Part shown: in pieces, positions 47,905 to 56,664 of the stretch
Layout of the letters: each line of letters begins with the position of its first letter
Position numbering within the stretch: the stretch's first letter is position 1
NCBI GenBank assembly: GCA_963697675.1
Contig: CAVOOW010000003.1
Location: 248,001-312,000, forward strand
Direction: 5' to 3'
From: CAVOOW01 sp963697675
GTDB lineage: Bacteria > Actinomycetota > Actinomycetes > JACCUZ01
DNA length: 64,000 nt
Position numbers and translations under genes: made by a program
Notes under the pieces: model-generated
Told to the model about the DNA's origin: nothing
Database searches by the model: none
What the model saw: only the letters and a program-made list of their open reading frames with translations

Positions 47905-48770
47905 CTAGCGGGACTGGGTGGAGGACGCGGAAGTTGGGGCCGCAGGGGCGGTCGTCGCCGGGGCGGCCGGTGTGCGGGCGGGTCGGAAGAACAGGAACAT
48001 CACGGGGATGACGTAGCAGAGCCAGGCGATGGCCTCGAGCCACGTGGTTTGCGGGCTGAAGTTGAAGACGCCCTTGAGCAACGTTCCGTACCAGCTGTCG
48101 GGCGGCACGGCCCCCGACACGTCGAAGGCGAGGTTGTTGAGCCCGGGCAGGGTGCCGGCTTCCTGCAGGTCGTGGATGCCGTAGGCGAACACGCCACCCG
48201 CGACGATGATCAGTCCGGCGCCCGTCCAGGTGAAGAACTTGGCCAGGTTGATCGTGATGGCGCGGCGGTAGAGCAGCCAGCCGAGCAGGATGGCCGAGGC
48301 GATGCCCAGTGTCGCGCCGACGATCGGGGGTCCAGCCCGAGCCGGCAGCCTGCGCCGCGGCCCAGATGAACAGCGAGGTCTCGAGGCCCTCGCGACCGAC
48401 CGCCAGGAAGGCCGTCAGGGCCAGGGCCAACGACCCCATGGCCAGCGCGGCTTCCATCCGTCCTTCCAGCTCGCGCTTGAGGAAGCGTGCGGTGCGCCGC
48501 ATCCAGAAGACCATCCAGGTGACGAATGCCACGGCGATGATCGACAGGGTGCCGCCGAAGCGCTCCTGGGCCTCGAAGCTCAGGTTGCTCGAGGTGAACG
48601 TAAGCACCGCGCCGAACGCGAGGCTGAGCGCGACCGCCGCGAGCACGCCGATCCACGACCGCGCGCAACCGGGACCGGTTGTCGGTCTTGACCAGGTAGG
48701 CGATGAGAATGCTGACGACCAGCGTCGCCTCGAGGCCCTCCCGCAGACCGATCAGGTAGTTCGCGAGCAC
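47905..48770 (-). CDS. efeU: Ferrous iron permease EfeU (FTR1 family), two frameshifts
   Basis: A seven-helix iron permease of 287 residues once two bases are removed (span 3n+2). Both REXXE iron motifs are visible: GLREGLEATLVVSIL near residue 8-22 and GREGLETSLFIW near 145. Breaks are near 48655 (GCGGTCGTGG) and 48330 (a CCCCC run). The C-terminal end has FAYGIHDLQEAGTLPGL and SWYGTLLKGVFNF, typical of the family. GTG at 48770 matches the family start. First gene of efeUOB, with an IdeR/DtxR-type box 29 bp before the start. Confidence 0.93.
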
Positions 48771-48798
48771 GCTGTCCGGTCCCTTCGACGCATCCTGC

Positions 48799-48817
48799 TT
48801 AGGTAATGCTTACCTAA
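48799..48817 (-). promoter_or_regulatory. IdeR/DtxR-type iron box
   Basis: TTAGGTAATGCTTACCTAA, a 19-bp near-perfect match to the actinobacterial iron box (TTAGGTTAGGCTAACCTAA type, from memory). The symmetry extends to TGCTTAGG...CCTAAGCA. Located just upstream of efeU, it should repress efeUOB when iron is sufficient. Confidence 0.88.
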
Positions 48818-48860
48818 GCAGACGTCGGCCGACCCCGCAACGCCCACCCCGCGCCGCTCG

Positions 48861-48952
48861 GGAATCGACCACGTTCAGCAGGGGTACGGACGGTTCGCAA
48901 GGCGTGCAGGCTTGCGAAGCGTGCCGCCGGCACGCTGAACGTGGTCGATTCC
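48861..48952. repeat. 92-bp palindromic repeat, copy 2 (family A, inverted)
   Basis: Same element as 19159-19250 but in reverse orientation. The first 50 or so bases match the reverse complement of copy 1 exactly, and the right half carries a few changes that weaken its inner stem. It lies in the gap between efeU and rnd, ending 12 bp from the rnd stop codon, so it may also terminate rnd. Confidence 0.9.
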
Positions 48953-48963
48953 GGAGGCGCCGG

Positions 48964-50298
48964 TCAGGGGCTCGCGGGGGGTTCGGGATCGGGGGTCACG
49001 GGTTCCTCGGGCTCCGCGGCGGGGGGCTCGAGGAGAGCGGCAGCGATCGGGGCGGCGGTCAGCGCCACCTGCCACGGGCGGGCACCGTGGCCCCGCAGCG
49101 CCTCGCCGATCGTGGCAGCGTCCACCGGCTCGGGGGGTTCCCACATCACGCGGCGCAGCATGTCGGGGGAGAGCAGGTTCTCGACGGGCAGGTGATTGCG
49201 CTCGGCGATCGCGACCACTGTCGTGCGGGCGGCGGACAGCCGGGCCGCCGCGGCGGGGTCGCGCTCCGCCCAGCTGCGCGCGGGCGGTGGCCCTTCATGG
49301 CGGGCCTTGACCTCGGGAAGGGCGGAGTCGGGCAGCGCAATTGCCGACAGGATCGCGGGCAGCCAGGTGGGGCCCTGCCGGCGCAGCGACCGGCCGCCCC
49401 ACAGCGGGAGCTTCACGAGCTCCACCTCGGTCGTCGGGCCCGCCAGCGCCGCCTCGACGATCGCCAGGTCGGGCAGCACCCGTCCGGGGGAGATGTCTCG
49501 CTGCTGGGCGAGCTCGTCGCGCCGCTCCCAGAGCGCGCGGACGACGGCGAGGTCGCGGCGTCGACGTACCCGGTGCATTCCCGAGGTACGTCGCCAGGGC
49601 TCGACGCGCGGCGGGGCGGGCTGGGCGGCGACGATCGCCGCGAACTCCTCCTCGGCCCACCCCCGCTTGCCGCTCTCGTCGAGCTGGGCGGCCAGGAAGT
49701 CGCGCAGCTCCACGAGGACCTCGACGTCGAGCGCCGCGTAGCGGATCCAGGGTTCGGGCAGTGGGCGGGTCGACCAGTCGGCGGCCGAGTGGCCCTTCTC
49801 GAGGGTGAGACCGAGCACCTCCTCGACGATGGACCCGAGCCCGACCTTCGCGTAGCCCAGCAGCCGCCCGGCCAGCTCGGTGTCGAAGACGCGGGTCGCG
49901 TGCAGGCCGACCTCGGCCAGGCACGGCAGGTCCTGCGAGGCGGCGTGCAGCACCCACTCGTCGTCGGCGATGACGGCGCCGAGCGTGCTGAGGTCCGGCA
50001 GGTAGACGGGGTCGAAGAGCATCGTTCCGACGTCTTCCCGGCGCAGCTGCACGAGGTAGGCCCGCTGGCCGTAGCGGTAGCCGGAGGCCCGCTCCGCGTC
50101 GATGGCGATAGGCAGTCGCACGCCCCCGTCGCCGTCGGCGCGCAGGGCGGCCACCGCGGCGGCCAGCTCGTCGGCTGTCGTCAAAGGAGTGGGTACGCCG
50201 TCGCGTGGCTGGGTCAGCGGAACGGGTGCGGGTGCGTCGTCGGGGCCAGCGCCGGACGGGTTCTCACCGTCGGCCAGCTCTGTCGTCGCGTTTTCCAC
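48964..50298 (-). CDS. rnd: Ribonuclease D (HRDC domain)
   Basis: A 3'-5' exoribonuclease that matures tRNA 3' ends. About 444 residues. The DEDD nuclease domain has PIAIDAERASGYRYGQRAYL near residue 65, DDEWVLHAASQDLPCLAEVG near 110 and YAALDVEVLVELRDFL near 195. The HRDC domain lies around 225-300 (LAVVRALWERRDELAQQRDI). The C-terminal 90 residues are proline/alanine-rich. GTG at 50298 follows TACGGT by seven bases (leaderless-like); GTG at 50307 is an alternative. In M. tuberculosis rnd lies beside dxs; here 19 kb separate them. Confidence 0.93.
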   Translation of the reverse strand: MENATTELADGENPSGAGPDDAPAPVPLTQPRDGVPTPLTTADELAAAVAALRADGDGGVRLPIAIDAERASGYRYGQRAYLVQLRREDVGTMLFDPVYLPDLSTLGAVIADDEWVLHAASQDLPCLAEVGLHATRVFDTELAGRLLGYAKVGLGSIVEEVLGLTLEKGHSAADWSTRPLPEPWIRYAALDVEVLVELRDFLAAQLDESGKRGWAEEEFAAIVAAQPAPPRVEPWRRTSGMHRVRRRRDLAVVRALWERRDELAQQRDISPGRVLPDLAIVEAALAGPTTEVELVKLPLWGGRSLRRQGPTWLPAILSAIALPDSALPEVKARHEGPPPARSWAERDPAAAARLSAARTTVVAIAERNHLPVENLLSPDMLRRVMWEPPEPVDAATIGEALRGHGARPWQVALTAAPIAAALLEPPAAEPEEPVTPDPEPPASP

Positions 50299-50376
50299 GT
50301 GTGTCACCGTACGGCGTCGTGGCGCGCTCGCGCGCATGCGCCCGCGCGCGCCGCCGTACAGCAGATGGTTGGAAAG

Positions 50377-51018
50377 TTAGACCACGACGCCGGCGCGCAT
50401 CGCGACCACGACCATCTCGGCCCGGTCGCCGGTGCCCAGCTTTCGGGCGATGCGCGCCAGGTGGCTCTTCACGGTCAGCGCGGACAGGCCCAGCGCCTCG
50501 CCGATGTCCTTGTTCGAGCGCCCGTCCGACACGAGCTGCAGCACCTCGACCTCGCGGCCGGAGAGGCCCTCGGCGCCGCTCACGCGGACACCGCGGGCGC
50601 GTCCCTGGCCCTGGAGGTTGTTGCCGTGGGCGCCGCGGGCGGTCGTGGCAGAGGGGGTGACGAGGAACGCGCGCACGCCGGCGGCCAGCGCGGCGCGGAC
50701 GGTGTAGGGGTCTTCGGCAGAGGACAGGACCAGGCCGCGTGTCCAGCCGAGCGCGCGAAGCTCGCCCATCAGCGCGATGCCCGAGCCGTCGGGCAGTGTT
50801 CCGTCGACGACGACCAGGTCACGAGCCACGCTGCCGCGGCCGCGTACGCGCGCCTCAGCCAGGCTGCCTGCCTCCACGACCTCGACCGCTCCGAGACCGC
50901 GCAGGGCCCGCGCGAGCGTTTCGCGCATGAACGGAGTCGCAACGACCACCATGGCGGTGAAGCGCCCAGCTCGTTGTGGCTGCTGCGCCAGACCATGGCG
51001 CTCGACCAGTGCGGTCAC
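50377..51018 (-). CDS. LuxR-family response regulator-like transcription factor
   Basis: A 213-residue regulator. The N-terminal receiver-like domain reads TAMVVVATPFMRETLARALR, with a phosphoacceptor-position Asp in DLVVVDGTLPDGSG near 75. The C-terminal LuxR helix-turn-helix is LSGREVEVLQLVSDGRSNKD near 155-195. The receiver lacks the usual acidic pair at its start, so classical phosphorylation is doubtful. No sensor kinase is adjacent. GTG at 51018. Confidence 0.9.
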   Translation of the reverse strand: MTALVERHGLAQQPQRAGRFTAMVVVATPFMRETLARALRGLGAVEVVEAGSLAEARVRGRGSVARDLVVVDGTLPDGSGIALMGELRALGWTRGLVLSSAEDPYTVRAALAAGVRAFLVTPSATTARGAHGNNLQGQGRARGVRVSGAEGLSGREVEVLQLVSDGRSNKDIGEALGLSALTVKSHLARIARKLGTGDRAEMVVVAMRAGVVV

Positions 51019-51088
51019 TGGGGCTCCTGAACGTGGTGGACGGCTGTCCTCACATCCATCGGCCGCAGCGGCCCGGTTCTGAAGCGCC

Positions 51089-51679
51089 TTAGCGGGTACC
51101 GGGACCGCGGCGCGGCAGCATGACCACGCCTGGCGCGACAGGCGGGAGCCCGGCGGTCGTGCAGAGCAGGTCGCACCAGGCCAGCAGGTGCCGCTCGTAC
51201 CTGTCGTCGAGCGGGGTCCAGGACGCCCGGATCTCGATCTGCGCCGACGCGTTGTCCTCGGCGATGGCGCCGAAGCTTTCCGACGACACGCGGGTCACCG
51301 TGCCGCTCGCCGCGGCGAACGTCGCGTTGTGCCCGTCCAGGGCCTCGGTCAGCCAGGCCCAGCCGACGCCCGCCAGCAGCGGGTCGATCGCCATCTCGGG
51401 CTCGAGGTCGGCGCGCACGTAGGTGACGACCCGGAACGTCCCGGCCCACGCCTCGTGGCCGACCGGGTCGTGCAGCAGCACGAAACGCCCGGTCGCCAGC
51501 TCCTCGTCGTCACCGGGGATGGTGACGTCGGCCGTGAGCGCGACGGCGTGCGGGGCGAGGCGCTGCGGGGCCGGAGTCTCCTCGAGCACGACCTCCGGGC
51601 GCGGGGAGGCGGTGCGCAGCGCAGCGAGCGCCCGGCGAAACTCCTCCGGCGCATCCGCAGCCTCACGGCGGGCGACCAT
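51089..51679 (-). CDS. DUF3000 family protein
   Basis: A 196-residue actinobacterial protein of unknown function (Rv2680 type, from memory). The conserved opening is EEFRRALAALRTASPRPEVV and the middle has VTYVRADLEPEMAIDPLLAG. The DGHNATFAAASGTVTRVSSE stretch and SAQIEIRASWTP follow. No membrane helix or catalytic motif. ATG at 51679. The order rnd, DUF3000, hemE is conserved in actinobacteria. Confidence 0.9.
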   Translation of the reverse strand: MVARREAADAPEEFRRALAALRTASPRPEVVLEETPAPQRLAPHAVALTADVTIPGDDEELATGRFVLLHDPVGHEAWAGTFRVVTYVRADLEPEMAIDPLLAGVGWAWLTEALDGHNATFAAASGTVTRVSSESFGAIAEDNASAQIEIRASWTPLDDRYERHLLAWCDLLCTTAGLPPVAPGVVMLPRRGPGTR

Positions 51680-51745
51680 GTTCGAGAGGGTACGTCGATG
51701 ACGGTGCGGCGGGAGGGAGGTGCGCCACGGCGCGCCGACTGCCCC

Positions 51746-51751
51746 TAGCCT
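51746..51751 (+). promoter_or_regulatory. -10 element of the EamA gene (leaderless type)
   Basis: TAGCCT, six bases before the GTG at 51758, with no ribosome-binding site. Confidence 0.5.
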
Positions 51752-51757
51752 CACCCT

Positions 51758-52613
51758 GTGTCCGCCGTGCTCGCCCTGCTGTCCAGCCTGCTCTGGGGCA
51801 GCGCCGACTTCTTCGGCGGCATCATGTCGCGCCGCCTGCCGGCCGTGCTCGTGGTCGCCGCCTCCCAGTTCGCCGGTCTCGTAGGGATCGCGGTCGTGGC
51901 TGTCGCGGCCGGCGCGCTCGACTCCCCGACGGGGTATGTGCGCGTGGGCGATCGCGGCAGGGCTCACCGGAGTCATCGGACTCGTCGCGTTCTACGCCGC
52001 GCTGGCCTCGGGGACGATGGGGGTCGTCTCCCCGATCGCGGCGCTGGGCGTCGTCGTACCCGTCGTCGTCGGTATCGCCCAGGGCGAGCGGCCTGGCACG
52101 GCGCAGGTGGTCGGCATCGTCGTCGCCATCGCGGGCGTCGTGCTCGCCAGCGGACCTGAGCTGTCCGGGCGCGCCGGTGCGCGACCACTTGTGCTGGCGG
52201 TCGTGGCGGCTCTCGGCTTCGGTGGCGCGCTGCTGTCCATCGCCAAGGGCAGCCGTGACAGCACGATCATGACGCTGTTCACCATGCGCGTCACGTCGGT
52301 CTCGGTGCTCGGTGTCGCGCTGGTGGTGCTCGCCGTCCGTGCCCGACGCGCCGGTGCAGCGCGCGGGCCGCGGCTCGACGTACGCGACGTCGCCTTCCTG
52401 GCCCTGATCGGCCTGGGTGACGCGGCGGCGAACCTGACCTTCGGGTGGGCGAGTACGCGCGGGCTGGTCAGCGTCGTGGCGGTGCTCGGCTCGCTCTATC
52501 CCGTCGTGACCGTGCTGCTGGCCTGGGTCCTGCTGCACGAGCGGCTCGGCCGCCTGCAGACGCTCGGTGTGGCGGGCGCCCTGGCCGGTGTCGTCCTGAT
52601 CGGCGCCGGCTGA
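51758..52613 (+). CDS. EamA/DMT family transporter, frameshifted
   Basis: A ten-helix drug/metabolite transporter of 284 residues after removing one base near 51930 (GGGTATGTGCGCG). The first EamA repeat opens AVLALLSSLLWGSADFFGGI. The second half contains FYAALASGTMGVVSPIAALG and the closing PVVTVLLAWVLLHERLGRLQ, both typical. Substrate unknown. The span is 3n+1. It is divergent from DUF3000 and probably leaderless. Confidence 0.88.
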
Positions 52614-52625
52614 CCCCGTCGACCC

Positions 52626-52845
52626 TTCAAAGTCGATCATGCACAAACGGACAAGCCCCACCATCGCCGCAGGTCGCCGCCCTGCAATTCGAAGTCGATC
52701 ATGCAGTTCCGACATGGCTTGAATCGCTGCAGGTGAGCAGCCAGGAAACTCAATGTGTCGGTTACTGCATGATCGATTTGGGGTTTTGAGGCGCTGACCT
52801 GCGGCGATATGACGGTGTGTCGGTTACTGCATGATCGACTTTGAA
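52626..52845. repeat. 220-bp nested palindromic element (family C) upstream of hemE
   Basis: Outer arms TTCAAAGTCGATCATGCA (52626-52643) and its exact reverse complement (52828-52845). Inner arms GTCGATCATGCAG (from 52694) and CTGCATGATCGA (from 52765). A further pairing ATCGCCGCAGGTC/GACCTGCGGCGAT lies between. The segment GTGTCGGTTACTGCATGATC also occurs twice as a direct repeat. No open reading frame of its own. Confidence 0.85.
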
Positions 52846-52896
52846 GATGGGGGGTGTGGGGCCGGTTCGTACCCGCTCGGCTGCGTCGTGCGACGA

Positions 52897-53004
52897 TCTG
52901 GCGTGACCTCCCCTGCCCTACAGCCTGACGCGACCGGCCCTGCCCTACAGCCTGACGCGACCGGCCCCGCCCCGCAGCCTGACGCGACCGGCCCTGCCCC
53001 GCAG
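52897..53004 (+). repeat. 27-bp tandem repeat at the hemE start
   Basis: Four units of 27 bp. Three (52924, 52951 and 52978) are nearly identical, reading CCTGACGCGACCGGCCCTGC and onward. The unit at 52897 is diverged and contains GTGACC. Read in the hemE frame they encode PDATGPALQ-type nonapeptides. Confidence 0.85.
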
Positions 53005-53010
53005 CGTGGC

Positions 53011-54078
53011 GTGACCGCGTCCGTCGCCAATGCATCCGCCGCGCATCCGGGGCTGGTGGACTCGGCGTTCCTGAAGGCGTGCCGCCGAGAGCCGGTGCCG
53101 CACACGCCGGTGTGGTTCATGCGGCAGGCGGGGCGGTCGCTGCCGGAATATCGCAAGCTGCGGGCGGGCACCGCGATGCTGGACGCCTGCCGGAGCCCGG
53201 AGCTGGTCACCGAGATCACGCTGCAGCCGGTGCGCCGCTACGGCGTCGACGCGGCGATCCTGTTCAGCGACATCGTCGTGCCGCTGAAGGCCATCGGCGT
53301 CGACCTCGACATCAAGCCCGGCGTCGGACCCGTCATCGCCCGGCCGATCCGTACGGCTGCCGACCTCGACCAGCTGCGACCGCTGGAGCCCACGGACGTC
53401 GGGTTCATCGTCGAGGCGATCGGGCAGCTCACCGCCGAGCTGGGCGCCACGCCGCTCATCGGGTTCGCCGGGGCGCCGTTCACCCTCGCGTCCTACCTCG
53501 TGGAGGGCGGCCCGTCGCGCAACCACGAGAACACGAAGGCGATGATGTACGGAGCGCCCGAGGTCTGGGCCGAGTTGATGCGCCGACTCGCAGACATCCA
53601 GGCGAGCTGGCTGCAGATCCAGGTCGCGGCCGGCGCCAGCGCGGTGCAGCTGTTCGACTCATGGGTGGGGGCGCTGCCGGCTGCCGACTACGCCAAGCAC
53701 GTCATGCCCCACTCGGCGACCGTCCTGGCGGCCCTGGAGCACACCGGCGTGCCGCGCATCCACTTCGGCGTCGGCACGGGTGAGCTCCTCGCGCTGATGG
53801 GCCAGGCCGGCGCCGATGTCGTCGGCGTCGACTTCCGCGTGCCGCTCGACGAGGCAGCGCGGCGGGTCGGCCCGGACCGTGCGCTGCAGGGAAACCTGGA
53901 CCCTGCGCTGCTGTTCGCTCCCTGGGATGCCGTGGCCGCGCGTACACGCACGATCCTGGAGGCCGGCCGGGCTGCTCCCGGACACGTCTTCAACCTCGGC
54001 CACGGCGTGATCCCCGAGACCGACCCCGACGTGCTGGCCCGGGTCGTCGACCTCGTGCACGAGACCTCAGCCGTCTGA
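53011..54078 (+). CDS. hemE: Uroporphyrinogen decarboxylase
   Basis: Decarboxylates uroporphyrinogen III to coproporphyrinogen III. With GTG 53011 the protein has 355 residues, the usual size. Family signatures are PVWFMRQAGRSLPEYR near residue 35 (substrate-binding Arg) and GFAGAPFTLASYLVEGGPSR near 152. ILFSDIVVPLKAIG near 82 holds the conserved Asp and HFGVGTGELL near 250 follows. The frame is open further upstream through the 27-bp repeats, so GTG 52903 or ATG 52831 could add 36 or 60 residues. The next heme genes follow after a DUF4349 gene on the other strand. Confidence 0.95.
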   Translation: MTASVANASAAHPGLVDSAFLKACRREPVPHTPVWFMRQAGRSLPEYRKLRAGTAMLDACRSPELVTEITLQPVRRYGVDAAILFSDIVVPLKAIGVDLDIKPGVGPVIARPIRTAADLDQLRPLEPTDVGFIVEAIGQLTAELGATPLIGFAGAPFTLASYLVEGGPSRNHENTKAMMYGAPEVWAELMRRLADIQASWLQIQVAAGASAVQLFDSWVGALPAADYAKHVMPHSATVLAALEHTGVPRIHFGVGTGELLALMGQAGADVVGVDFRVPLDEAARRVGPDRALQGNLDPALLFAPWDAVAARTRTILEAGRAAPGHVFNLGHGVIPETDPDVLARVVDLVHETSAV

Positions 54079-55032
54079 CGCCGGCGCCGGTGCCGGCGCG
54101 GGGCGACGGCGCGAACGCAGGACGAGCAACACGGGTACGCCGATGAGGGCGAGCGTGATCAGGAACGGCAGCACCGCTCCGGCAGCGGTCAGGGCGACCA
54201 CGACGACCACCAGCAGGGCGGACAGGCCGCCGCGCAGCCCACTCAGGAAGCCGAGGTTGTCCTCCTCGACCGGTGGCGCGACGTGCACGTCCGGCGCGAC
54301 GAGGGAGACGTTGATCGTCGCCAGGTCGACCAGGTCGTCGAGCGACTTCTGCTGCGCCTCGAGCGCCTCGAGATCGGCCTCTCGCCTGGACAGCTCGCCC
54401 TCGACCTGCACGACGGCGCCGACGGTCGTGGCCTTGTCGAGCAGGGCCTGCAGGCGCGCCACGCTGGCCCGCTGCGAACGCAGCCGGCTGGCCACGTCGA
54501 TCGCCTTGGACGTGACGTCCTCGGCCGTCTGAGAGCGAGACAACTGCTTCCCGAGCCCGCCGAGCTGGTTGAGCACCGAACGGAACTGTGTCGGCGGCAC
54601 CTTGAGGATCAGCGTCGCCTCTGAGGCTCCCTTGCGGCCGGGTTGCGTCGACGTCTGCTCGCCGAACACCAGTCCGTCGATTCCGGTGGCGAATCCCTCG
54701 GCCCTGGTGACGGCCGCCTCGACGTTCCTGACGCGCACCGTGATGTCGCCGCGATAGACCACGGAACGGGTGATCGGCACGACCCTGGCGCTGTTCTGGG
54801 TGCCGGAGCCGGTGCCGCCGCCGTCCTGCGCAGACGGCACGCTGCCGCCCGAGGCCGGCTTGTCCTGCGCGCTGTCGGCGGAGCTCTCGCGCCCAGCAAG
54901 GCTCTTGGCTCCCGACCCGCCGCTGCTGCTGCTCGGCTCGTTCCCGGCGCCGCACCCGGCGAGCAGAGTCGCTCCGGCGAGCAGGGACGCGGTGGACAGT
55001 GCGATCACCGTGCTTGATCGTCGTGCGCGCAT
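54067..55032 (-). CDS. DUF4349 lipoprotein
   Basis: A 321-residue envelope protein. The signal peptide ends in the lipobox LAGC near residue 24. A Ser/Gly-rich linker follows, then the DUF4349 domain (VVYRGDITVRVRNVEAAVTR near 90 onward) with a long coiled coil around SLAR-type heptads (SRREADLEALEAQQKSLDDL near 215). Two C-terminal membrane helices sit near 265-305 before a basic, proline-rich tail. Function unknown. The 3' end overlaps hemE by 12 bp, convergent. Confidence 0.9.
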   Translation of the reverse strand: MRARRSSTVIALSTASLLAGATLLAGCGAGNEPSSSSGGSGAKSLAGRESSADSAQDKPASGGSVPSAQDGGGTGSGTQNSARVVPITRSVVYRGDITVRVRNVEAAVTRAEGFATGIDGLVFGEQTSTQPGRKGASEATLILKVPPTQFRSVLNQLGGLGKQLSRSQTAEDVTSKAIDVASRLRSQRASVARLQALLDKATTVGAVVQVEGELSRREADLEALEAQQKSLDDLVDLATINVSLVAPDVHVAPPVEEDNLGFLSGLRGGLSALLVVVVVALTAAGAVLPFLITLALIGVPVLLVLRSRRRPAPAPAPASDG

Positions 55033-55236
55033 CGAGGCTCCAGCGTGCTCGGTCGCGCGTCCCGACCGGACGCTCGTGTGGCTGAGACGCCACCTGGTGT
55101 GCTGCGGTTCCCGACCCCTAGGTCGCGGAGTGGTCACGATCTGCCATGGTGAGGCGAATGAGCGAGCTTGCGTGCTCATCATCGGCACAGCGCGTTCTGC
55201 GAGTGCGTCCGACGAGCGCCAGCGAGGAGTGCACCA

Positions 55237-56664
55237 TTGAGCGACGGGGTGAAAAGCCGCCCGGGTGCCACCCCGCGGCACGTCGTCGTCGTGGGGGGTG
55301 GCATCTCCGGACTGGCCGCGGCCTGGTTCCTGCACCGCGACGGCCCGCCCGGCCTCACGATCACCGTGCTGGAGGGCAGTCCGCAGATCGGCGGCAAGCT
55401 GCGCGTCAGCGACGTGGGTGGCGTCCCGGTCGACGAGGGCGCCGAGTCGCTGCTGCTGCGCCGGCCCGAGGCGATCGACCTCGCCACGGCCGTCGGGCTG
55501 GGCGACGACCTGGAGGACGCGGCGACCACCAAGGCGGCGATCTGGTCCCGCGGCGAGATGCGGCCGATTCCCGCAGGCACGGTCATGGGCATCCCGGTCG
55601 ACCTGCGCGCACTCGCGCGCACCGGGCTGCTCAGCGCGCGGGAGCTCGCCCGCGTGCCGGCCGACTCCTGGCTGCCCGGCGCCCGGTTGGCCGGCGACGT
55701 CGCAGTCGGAAAGTATGTCGCGCGCCGGATGGGCCGTGCAGTTGTCGAACGGCTCGTCGAGCCCCTTCTCGGCGGTGTCTATGCCGGCCGGGCCGACCAG
55801 CTCTCGCTCGACGCCACGCTGCCCTCGCTCGCGGCGCCGGCTCGCCGGCACCGCTCTCTGCTCGCGGCGGCCCGCGAGGCGCGCAGCAACGCGAGTGGCA
55901 CCGGCGGGGCGGTGTTCGCAGCGCCGCGCGGAGGAGTGGGTCGGTTGCCGGCTGCGGTCGCGCGGGCGTCCGCGGCGACCGTCCGCACGAATGCCACGGT
56001 CCGCGAGCTCACACAGACGCCGTCTGGCTGGGCGGTGACGGTCGGATCGACCCGGGACCCGGAGCGGATCGAGGCCGACGCGGTGATCCTTGCGGTGCCG
56101 CCGGCGGCGGCGGCCCGGCTGTTGCGCGACCCCGTCCCTGCGGCCGGCGCGGAACTGTCGGTGGTGCGCTCGGCGTCGATGGCCGTCGTCACGCTCGCCT
56201 TCCCGGACACGGCGTTCCGGGTGCCACCGCAGGGCTCCGGATTCCTGGTGCCGCCGGCGGACGGCAGGGTGGTCAAGGCAGCGACCTTCTCCTCGACAAA
56301 ATGGCGGTGGTACGCCGACGCCGCGCCCGCCACCGTCGTCGTACGCCTCTCCGTGGGCCGGATCGACGAGGAGGCCGACCTGCAACGCGACGACGTCGAT
56401 CTGGTCGAGGTGGCACTCGCCGACCTGTCCGACGCGATCGGCGTGACCGACCCTCCCGTCGACGCACGGGTCAGCCGCTGGGGGGGAGGAATGCCGCAAT
56501 ACGCCGTCGGGCACGTGGGCCGGGTGGAGCGCGTGCGGGCGGCCGTGGCGGCCCATCCGGGGCTCGCGGTGTGTGGCGCCGTGTACGACGGCATCGGCAT
56601 CCCTGCATGCATTGCCTCCGCCGAAAGCGCATCGGCGCAGCTGCTGCGACAATGGGTTCCGTGA
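55237..56664 (+). CDS. hemG: Coproporphyrinogen III oxidase / protoporphyrinogen oxidase (CgoX/HemY)
   Basis: An FAD enzyme that oxidises coproporphyrinogen III to coproporphyrin III in the actinobacterial pathway. The 475-residue protein begins with the dinucleotide motif HVVVVGGGISGLAAAWFLHR near residue 14 and ends with the typical VCGAVYDGIGIPACIASAES. The central LEPLLGGVYAG-type segment (VEPLLGGVYAGRADQLSLDA) is near 175. TTG at 55237 has a GAGGAG site seven bases upstream. Its stop overlaps the HemQ start by four bases, coupling the two. Confidence 0.94.
   Translation: MSDGVKSRPGATPRHVVVVGGGISGLAAAWFLHRDGPPGLTITVLEGSPQIGGKLRVSDVGGVPVDEGAESLLLRRPEAIDLATAVGLGDDLEDAATTKAAIWSRGEMRPIPAGTVMGIPVDLRALARTGLLSARELARVPADSWLPGARLAGDVAVGKYVARRMGRAVVERLVEPLLGGVYAGRADQLSLDATLPSLAAPARRHRSLLAAAREARSNASGTGGAVFAAPRGGVGRLPAAVARASAATVRTNATVRELTQTPSGWAVTVGSTRDPERIEADAVILAVPPAAAARLLRDPVPAAGAELSVVRSASMAVVTLAFPDTAFRVPPQGSGFLVPPADGRVVKAATFSSTKWRWYADAAPATVVVRLSVGRIDEEADLQRDDVDLVEVALADLSDAIGVTDPPVDARVSRWGGGMPQYAVGHVGRVERVRAAVAAHPGLAVCGAVYDGIGIPACIASAESASAQLLRQWVP

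Noticed and set aside
52626..52845. Riboswitch controlling hemE
   Set aside because: The structure is built of mirrored copies of one short motif, as in mobile palindromes, and does not resemble a known riboswitch.
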